Below are positions 5,109 to 9,344 of a DNA stretch of 9,344 nt, piece after piece. A program made the position numbers and the translations under genes. A model generated the notes under the pieces. The model saw nothing but the letters and a program-made list of their open reading frames with translations. It was not told where the DNA came from and searched no databases. Origin of the DNA: an uncultured Lysobacterales bacterium (GTDB lineage Bacteria > Pseudomonadota > Gammaproteobacteria > Xanthomonadales > SZUA-36); the NCBI GenBank assembly GCA_937974465.1, contig CALJWY010000163.1, positions 1-9,344 of the forward strand. The letters run 5' to 3'. The stretch's first letter is position 1. Each line of letters starts with the position of its first letter.

Positions 5109-6730
5109 AACTTTGGAATACGATGCAGGGCAATACAAAAATGCCCGTGATTGCGGCGCTGGTGGTGGGTCTGGCCGGCGGCGTGTTGATCAGCAATTAC
5201 ACGATACTTGGCGAAAAACTGGATTTTGGATTTCCAAATGACGGGCCGGCTGAAAAGGAAATCCTGTACTGGGTGGCGCCGATGGATCCCAACTACCGGC
5301 GCGATGAACCGGGCAAATCGCCCATGGGTATGGACCTCGTTCCCGTTTATGCCGAAGACAAACCGGACGAACCGGAAATTTTATACTGGGTGGCGCCGAT
5401 GGACCCCAACTACCGGCGCGATGAACCGGGCAAATCACCCATGGGTATGGACCTGGTTCCGGTGTATGCAGAGGAGTCCAGCGGAGGTGGTGACAGTAAC
5501 GCAGTGCGCATCGGACCGATTGTTGAACACAATCTCGGCGTGCGCACCAGCAAGGCTGAAAGACGGTCCCTGTGGCGTAAGATAGAAGCCACCGGCTATA
5601 TCGGCTATGACGAATCACTGCTTAGCCAGATCAATGTCCGGACCGAGGGTTGGGTACAACGATTGCTGGTTGACTCGGTCGGTGAGCGGGTTACAAAGGG
5701 TCAGTTGTTACTGGAGTTCTATTCTCCTGAACTGGTGAACGCACAGAAAGAGTATGTCCAGGCCAAACGACGCAATGAAAGCCGCCTGACTGCCGCTGCG
5801 AGAAACAAATTGCTGGCATTGGGAATGGCAACATCCGATATCCAGCGCCTGGACAAGTCCGGCGAGGTCTCTGAGACCATCCAGGTGCTTGCGCCACAGG
5901 ATGGCATCATCACGCGCCTGAATGTCCAGGAAGGTATCTTTATCAAACCTGCCACCGAGGTTATGAGCCTGGCAGACCTGTCCAGCGTCTGGTTACAGGC
6001 CGGGGTTTTTGAGTCTCAGGCCGAGTGGGTGGCCAAGGCACAGTCTGCCGAGGCGCGTCTGAGTTATATGCCGGGCGAGGTATTCAGTGGTCGGGTTGAT
6101 TTTGTTTACCCGGTACTGGATCCCAAGACCCGTACCCTGCAGGTGCGGTTGCGCTTCGACAACCCCGGTGAACGCATGAAGCCAAACATGTATGCCCGGG
6201 TGACCATATTTGGCAAGTCCCATCCCGGTGCCTTGAGCATACCCAAAGAAGCCCTGATTCGCGGTGATCGCTTTGACCGCGTGGTGGTGTCGCTCGGTGA
6301 TGGCACCTATGTTGTGCGGGAGGTCATCAGTGGTATTGAAAGTGGCGAATGGGTAGAAATCACATCCGGTCTGAAGCCCGGTGATGAAGTTGTAACATCT
6401 TCCCAGTTCATGATCGATTCCGAGGCCAGCATGGCCGGCAGCATCCAACGACTGGATGCATCGGGCATGATGGGCAGAGAGACCGATGGCGGTGTGGTTT
6501 TCGGCAGTGGTGTCGTTAAAGCCATCGATTCCGGGGCACACCGGATTCGTGTCAGTCACGGCCCCATTGAAGACCTTGGCTGGTCGGCCATGACCATGGA
6601 GTTTGATGTTTCACATGATGTGGACCTGGGCGCCATCCAGGTTGGGCAGAATATCCGTTTCTCGCTGCGGCCATCCGAGGTTGGGGATTACGGTATCAGT
6701 TTCATCCACCAGTCCGAGGACTCGCCATGA
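5105..6730 (+). CDS. cusB: Cu(I)/Ag(I) efflux periplasmic adaptor CusB with duplicated metal-binding segment and fused CusF domain
   Basis: A 541-aa membrane-fusion protein, longer than E. coli CusB (roughly 400 aa). Domains in order: membrane anchor or signal helix (~13-33); two tandem Met segments, EILYWVAPMDPNYRR then DEPGKSPMGMDLVPVYAE, at 52-84 and 91-123; barrel-sandwich/lipoyl and helical hairpin region (~140-290, including LLLEFYSPELVNAQKEY); beta-barrel and membrane-proximal domains (~290-445); and a CusF-like domain (~465-535). In E. coli CusB this N-terminal Met segment binds Cu(I)/Ag(I) through three Met; here each copy keeps three (M60/M74/M76 and M99/M113/M115). The CusF part has H485, W493, M496, M498 in HGPIEDLGWSAMTMEF, at the same spacing as the CusF ligands H36, W44, M47, M49. 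The protein links CusA to CusC and loads metal. Overlaps both neighbours by ATGA; the start is supported by GGGAG at 5093-5097. Confidence 0.93.
   Translation: MKLWNTMQGNTKMPVIAALVVGLAGGVLISNYTILGEKLDFGFPNDGPAEKEILYWVAPMDPNYRRDEPGKSPMGMDLVPVYAEDKPDEPEILYWVAPMDPNYRRDEPGKSPMGMDLVPVYAEESSGGGDSNAVRIGPIVEHNLGVRTSKAERRSLWRKIEATGYIGYDESLLSQINVRTEGWVQRLLVDSVGERVTKGQLLLEFYSPELVNAQKEYVQAKRRNESRLTAAARNKLLALGMATSDIQRLDKSGEVSETIQVLAPQDGIITRLNVQEGIFIKPATEVMSLADLSSVWLQAGVFESQAEWVAKAQSAEARLSYMPGEVFSGRVDFVYPVLDPKTRTLQVRLRFDNPGERMKPNMYARVTIFGKSHPGALSIPKEALIRGDRFDRVVVSLGDGTYVVREVISGIESGEWVEITSGLKPGDEVVTSSQFMIDSEASMAGSIQRLDASGMMGRETDGGVVFGSGVVKAIDSGAHRIRVSHGPIEDLGWSAMTMEFDVSHDVDLGAIQVGQNIRFSLRPSEVGDYGISFIHQSEDSP
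5258..5473 (+). repeat. Tandem duplication inside cusB (117-nt period)
   Basis: Codons 52-84 (5258-5356) and 91-123 (5375-5473) encode the same 33 residues with no amino-acid change, while I count 10 nucleotide differences of 99, all silent. The copies are separated by a short acidic linker (DKPDEP). Each carries the three Met of the metal-binding segment. Confidence 0.95.
6497..6709 (+). other. CusF-type Cu(I)/Ag(I)-binding domain fused to the end of CusB
   Basis: Residues ~465-535 of CusB, beginning GSGVVKAIDSGAHRIRV and containing the copper site at residues 485-500. In E. coli CusF is a separate periplasmic metallochaperone that hands metal to CusB; here it is covalently joined. H485 to W493 (+8), M496 (+11) and M498 (+13) repeats the CusF ligand spacing, including the Trp that makes the cation-pi contact with Cu(I). 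No separate cusF gene is seen in the window. Confidence 0.9.
6716..6720 (+). promoter_or_regulatory. Ribosome-binding site for cusA
   Basis: GAGGA lies 6 nt before the ATG at 6727, inside the last codons of cusB, and supports the ATGA-overlapping start. Confidence 0.7.
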
Positions 6731-9344
6731 TCAGCGCCGTCATCCGCTGGTCGTTGCAGAACCGGTTCCTGGTTCTGTTGCTGACCGCCATCCTGGTAGC
6801 CTGGGGTGTGATCGCGATACGCAACACCGCGATCGATGCCCTGCCCGACTTATCCGATGTACAGGTCATTATCAAGACATCCTACCCGGGCCAGGCTCCG
6901 CAGGTTGTGGAAGACCAGGTGACATATCCGCTGACGACTGCATTGCTGGCCGTGCCGGGTGCGGTCAACGTACGTGGTTACTCTTTCTTCGGTGACTCCT
7001 ATGTCTACATTATTTTTGAGGACGGTACCGATCTTTACTGGGCCCGCTCCAGGGTGCTGGAATACCTGAACCAGGTCGCTGGCAAACTACCGGCGGCCGC
7101 CAAACCCGCTTTGGGCCCGGATGCCACCGGCGTGGGCTGGATTTACGAGTACGCCCTGGTTGACCGCAACGGCGGTCATGACCTTGCTCAATTGCGCTCA
7201 CTGCAGGACTGGTTTCTGAAATTTGAGCTGCAAACGGTACCCGGGGTCTCCGAGGTCGCCACCATCGGCGGCATGGTCAAGCAATACCAGGTTGTCATTG
7301 ACCCGGATGCCATGCGTGCCCATCAATTGTCGCTGGCGCAGGTACGCAGCGCCATCCAGCGCGGCAACCGCGAGGTTGGAGGCTCTGTGATCGAGATGGG
7401 TGAAGCAGAGTACATGGTGCGGTCGACCGGTTACCTGTCATCGATTGAAGACCTGGAAAAAATCCCCCTGAGTGTGAATGATAAAGGCACACCGGTGCGC
7501 CTCAATGATGTCGCCGAGATACGGCTTGGGCCGCAACTCAGGCGTGGCATTGCCGAACTGAACGGTGAGGGTGAAGTGGTCGGTGGTGTCATCATCATGC
7601 GTTTTGGTGAAAATGCGCGTACCACCATCACAAAGGTCAAAAACCGTCTGGCCGAGTTACAGGACAGCCTGCCCGATGGTGTCGAAGTGGTCGAGACTTA
7701 TAATCGCTCAGCCCTGATCAACCGCTCGGTTGAAACCCTGCAAACCAAGCTGGTGGAAGAAGTCCTGGTGGTGGTGCTGGTGTGCATCCTGTTCCTGTTC
7801 CACTTGCGGTCAGCCCTGGTGATTATCATTTCCCTGCCGGTGGGTATTCTGATTGCCTTTATCGTCATGCAGGCACAGGGCCTTAACGCGAATATCATGT
7901 CACTTGGAGGTATTGCGATCGCCATCGGCGCGATGGTCGATGCCGCGATTGTAATGATTGAAACCGTCCACAAGAAAATGGAACGGGATGACTATCGGCC
8001 GGCAAACCACTGGCAGGTTGTATCGGAAGCAGCCGTGGAAGTGGGCCCACCACTGTTCTTTTCATTATTGATCATTACACTGAGTTTCCTGCCGGTATTT
8101 ACCTTGCAGGCCCAGGAAGGCCGCATGTTTGCACCGCTGGCATTCACCAAGACTTACTCCATGGCAGCGGCGGCCTTGCTATCGATCACGCTGGTGCCGG
8201 TCCTCATGGGTTACTTCATCCGTGGAAAAATAAGACCTGAGCATCAGAACCCGCTAAACCGCTTGATGGTCTGGCTTTATGCGCCGGTCATCAAGGCCGT
8301 CACCAGGAAACCCTTCATGGTGTTGATTGTCGCTGCTGGTCTGCTCATCGTGGGCTTATGGCCGGCCACCAAGCTGGGCTCAGAGTTCATGCCCGACCTG
8401 AATGAAGGCGACTTGATGTATATGCCGACAACCTTTCCCGGCATCTCCATCGGCAAGGCCCAGCAGTTGCTACAGCAAACCGACAAGCTGATTATGACCG
8501 TACCCGAGGTCAAGATGGTGTTTGGCAAGATCGGCCGGGCAGAGACCGCTACCGATCCTGCGCCACTGACCATGATTGAATCGGTGATCCAGCTAAAAGA
8601 CCCATCCGAGTGGCGGCCGGGTTTCACCATTGAAGACATCAAGAAGGAACTGGACCAGCGCCTGCAAATACCAGGGCTGACCAACGCCTGGGTGTGGCCA
8701 ATCAAAACCCGCATCGACATGCAGTCCACCGGCATCAAGACGCCGGTGGGTATCAAGGTTGCGGGTGCTGATCTGGATGTCATCCAGCGCATTGGCCAGG
8801 ATATTGAAAAGGTCTTGATGGATGTGCCCGGAACCGCTTCGGCGTTTTCAGAACGCGTTGCCGGTGGACGCTATGTCACCGTTGATATAGACCGCGAAGC
8901 CGCCTCCCGTTATGCGTTGAATATCGATGATATCCAGGACGTGATCAGTACGGCAATTGGCGGCATGAACGTGACTGAAACCGTCGAGGGTCTGCAGCGT
9001 TACCCGGTAAACCTGCGCTATCCGCGTTATGTCCGTGATTCGCTGCAGCAGCTGAAAACCCTGCCCATCGTGACACCCGCCGGCCAGCATATCCCGTTGC
9101 AGGCAGTGGCGGACCTGCGCGTCGAGGATGGCCCGCCGATGATCAAGAGTGAAAACGCTCGTTTAAATGGCTGGATTTATGTCGACATCAAGGATGTTGA
9201 CCTCGGCACCTATGTGGATCATGCCCGCCAGGTGGTGGCCGATGAAATCGATTTGCCGGCAGGCTACTCCATTACCTGGTCGGGCCAGTATGAGTACATG
9301 CAGCGCGCCAAAGAGCATCTGACCATCGTTATACCCGTCACCAT
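6727..9344 (+). CDS. cusA: Heavy-metal RND efflux pump CusA, N-terminal 872 residues (3' end outside window)
   Basis: I translated the frame from ATG 6727 to the right edge: 872 codons plus two bases without a stop. E. coli CusA is about 1047 aa, so roughly 170 C-terminal residues are missing here. Helix 1 is at ~14-33, followed by the periplasmic porter domains (DVQVIIKTSYPGQAPQVVEDQ), then helices from ~353 with GAMVDAAIVMIETVHKKM, where D405 corresponds to the CusA proton-relay Asp. The second periplasmic half keeps the three-Met Cu(I)/Ag(I) site: M566 (YMPTTFPGIS), M616 (APLTMIES), M665 (IDMQSTGIK), with spacings of 50 and 49 as in E. coli M573/M623/M672. M391, M403 and M410 and their helix partners M479 and M494 are also present. 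This separates it from CzcA/CnrA divalent-metal pumps. It sits in the inner membrane as a proton-driven trimer with CusB and CusC. Confidence 0.95.
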   Translation, partial: MISAVIRWSLQNRFLVLLLTAILVAWGVIAIRNTAIDALPDLSDVQVIIKTSYPGQAPQVVEDQVTYPLTTALLAVPGAVNVRGYSFFGDSYVYIIFEDGTDLYWARSRVLEYLNQVAGKLPAAAKPALGPDATGVGWIYEYALVDRNGGHDLAQLRSLQDWFLKFELQTVPGVSEVATIGGMVKQYQVVIDPDAMRAHQLSLAQVRSAIQRGNREVGGSVIEMGEAEYMVRSTGYLSSIEDLEKIPLSVNDKGTPVRLNDVAEIRLGPQLRRGIAELNGEGEVVGGVIIMRFGENARTTITKVKNRLAELQDSLPDGVEVVETYNRSALINRSVETLQTKLVEEVLVVVLVCILFLFHLRSALVIIISLPVGILIAFIVMQAQGLNANIMSLGGIAIAIGAMVDAAIVMIETVHKKMERDDYRPANHWQVVSEAAVEVGPPLFFSLLIITLSFLPVFTLQAQEGRMFAPLAFTKTYSMAAAALLSITLVPVLMGYFIRGKIRPEHQNPLNRLMVWLYAPVIKAVTRKPFMVLIVAAGLLIVGLWPATKLGSEFMPDLNEGDLMYMPTTFPGISIGKAQQLLQQTDKLIMTVPEVKMVFGKIGRAETATDPAPLTMIESVIQLKDPSEWRPGFTIEDIKKELDQRLQIPGLTNAWVWPIKTRIDMQSTGIKTPVGIKVAGADLDVIQRIGQDIEKVLMDVPGTASAFSERVAGGRYVTVDIDREAASRYALNIDDIQDVISTAIGGMNVTETVEGLQRYPVNLRYPRYVRDSLQQLKTLPIVTPAGQHIPLQAVADLRVEDGPPMIKSENARLNGWIYVDIKDVDLGTYVDHARQVVADEIDLPAGYSITWSGQYEYMQRAKEHLTIVIPVT

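Noticed and set aside
5190..5618. Minus-strand 142-codon open frame opposite the start of cusB
   Set aside because: It is a shadow of the cusB repeat: its internal repeated peptide is the antisense of the duplicated Met segment, and the + strand frame has clear homology.
6727..9344. Assignment as CzcA-type (Co/Zn/Cd) pump
   Set aside because: The three-Met site at 566/616/665 and the CusF domain in the adaptor point to Cu(I)/Ag(I), not divalent metals.

Overview
The window reads as chromosomal DNA of a Gram-negative proteobacterium, most likely an environmental gammaproteobacterium. The case for this is three outer-membrane beta-barrel or channel proteins, several Sec signal peptides, a complete tripartite RND layout and moderately GC-rich coding. 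All genes lie on the + strand and packing is tight. No RNA gene, insertion sequence, CRISPR array or attachment site was recognised, and no gene-free stretch reaches 300 bases.

Left part (1-2006): the 3' end of an outer-membrane porin is followed after 4 nt by a small secreted FMN-binding-domain protein. That gene overlaps by 11 nt a two-helix PepSY-type inner-membrane protein. The three look like one operon for a periplasmic, flavin-linked redox or uptake function. Its substrate cannot be read from the sequence.

Middle (2007-3279): after a 103-nt gap holding a consensus -10 hexamer comes a 389-aa Omp85/BamA-type beta-barrel with no POTRA domains. A perfect 15-bp tandem repeat lies in the DNA for its signal peptide.

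Right part (3390-9344): a Cu(I)/Ag(I) efflux operon. It starts with a small secreted Cys/His/Met-rich protein, then TolC-like CusC, adaptor CusB and the RND pump CusA, which runs off the window at residue 872. CusC/CusB and CusB/CusA are joined by ATGA overlaps, each behind a good Shine-Dalgarno sequence. CusB carries two tandem copies of the N-terminal Met metal-binding segment and a C-terminal fused CusF-type copper domain with all four ligands at CusF spacing. CusA has the three-Met site and the intramembrane proton-relay Asp at CusA spacing, so it is a monovalent-metal (Cus) pump and not a CzcA-type divalent pump. The likely working order is: the small protein and the CusB domains capture periplasmic Cu(I)/Ag(I), CusA moves it, and CusC passes it out of the cell.

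The most notable features are the duplicated metal-binding segment (33 identical residues, 10 silent nucleotide differences), the fused CusF domain, the small metal-ligand-rich protein at the head of the operon, the hairpins before cusC, and the porin/FMN/PepSY module.
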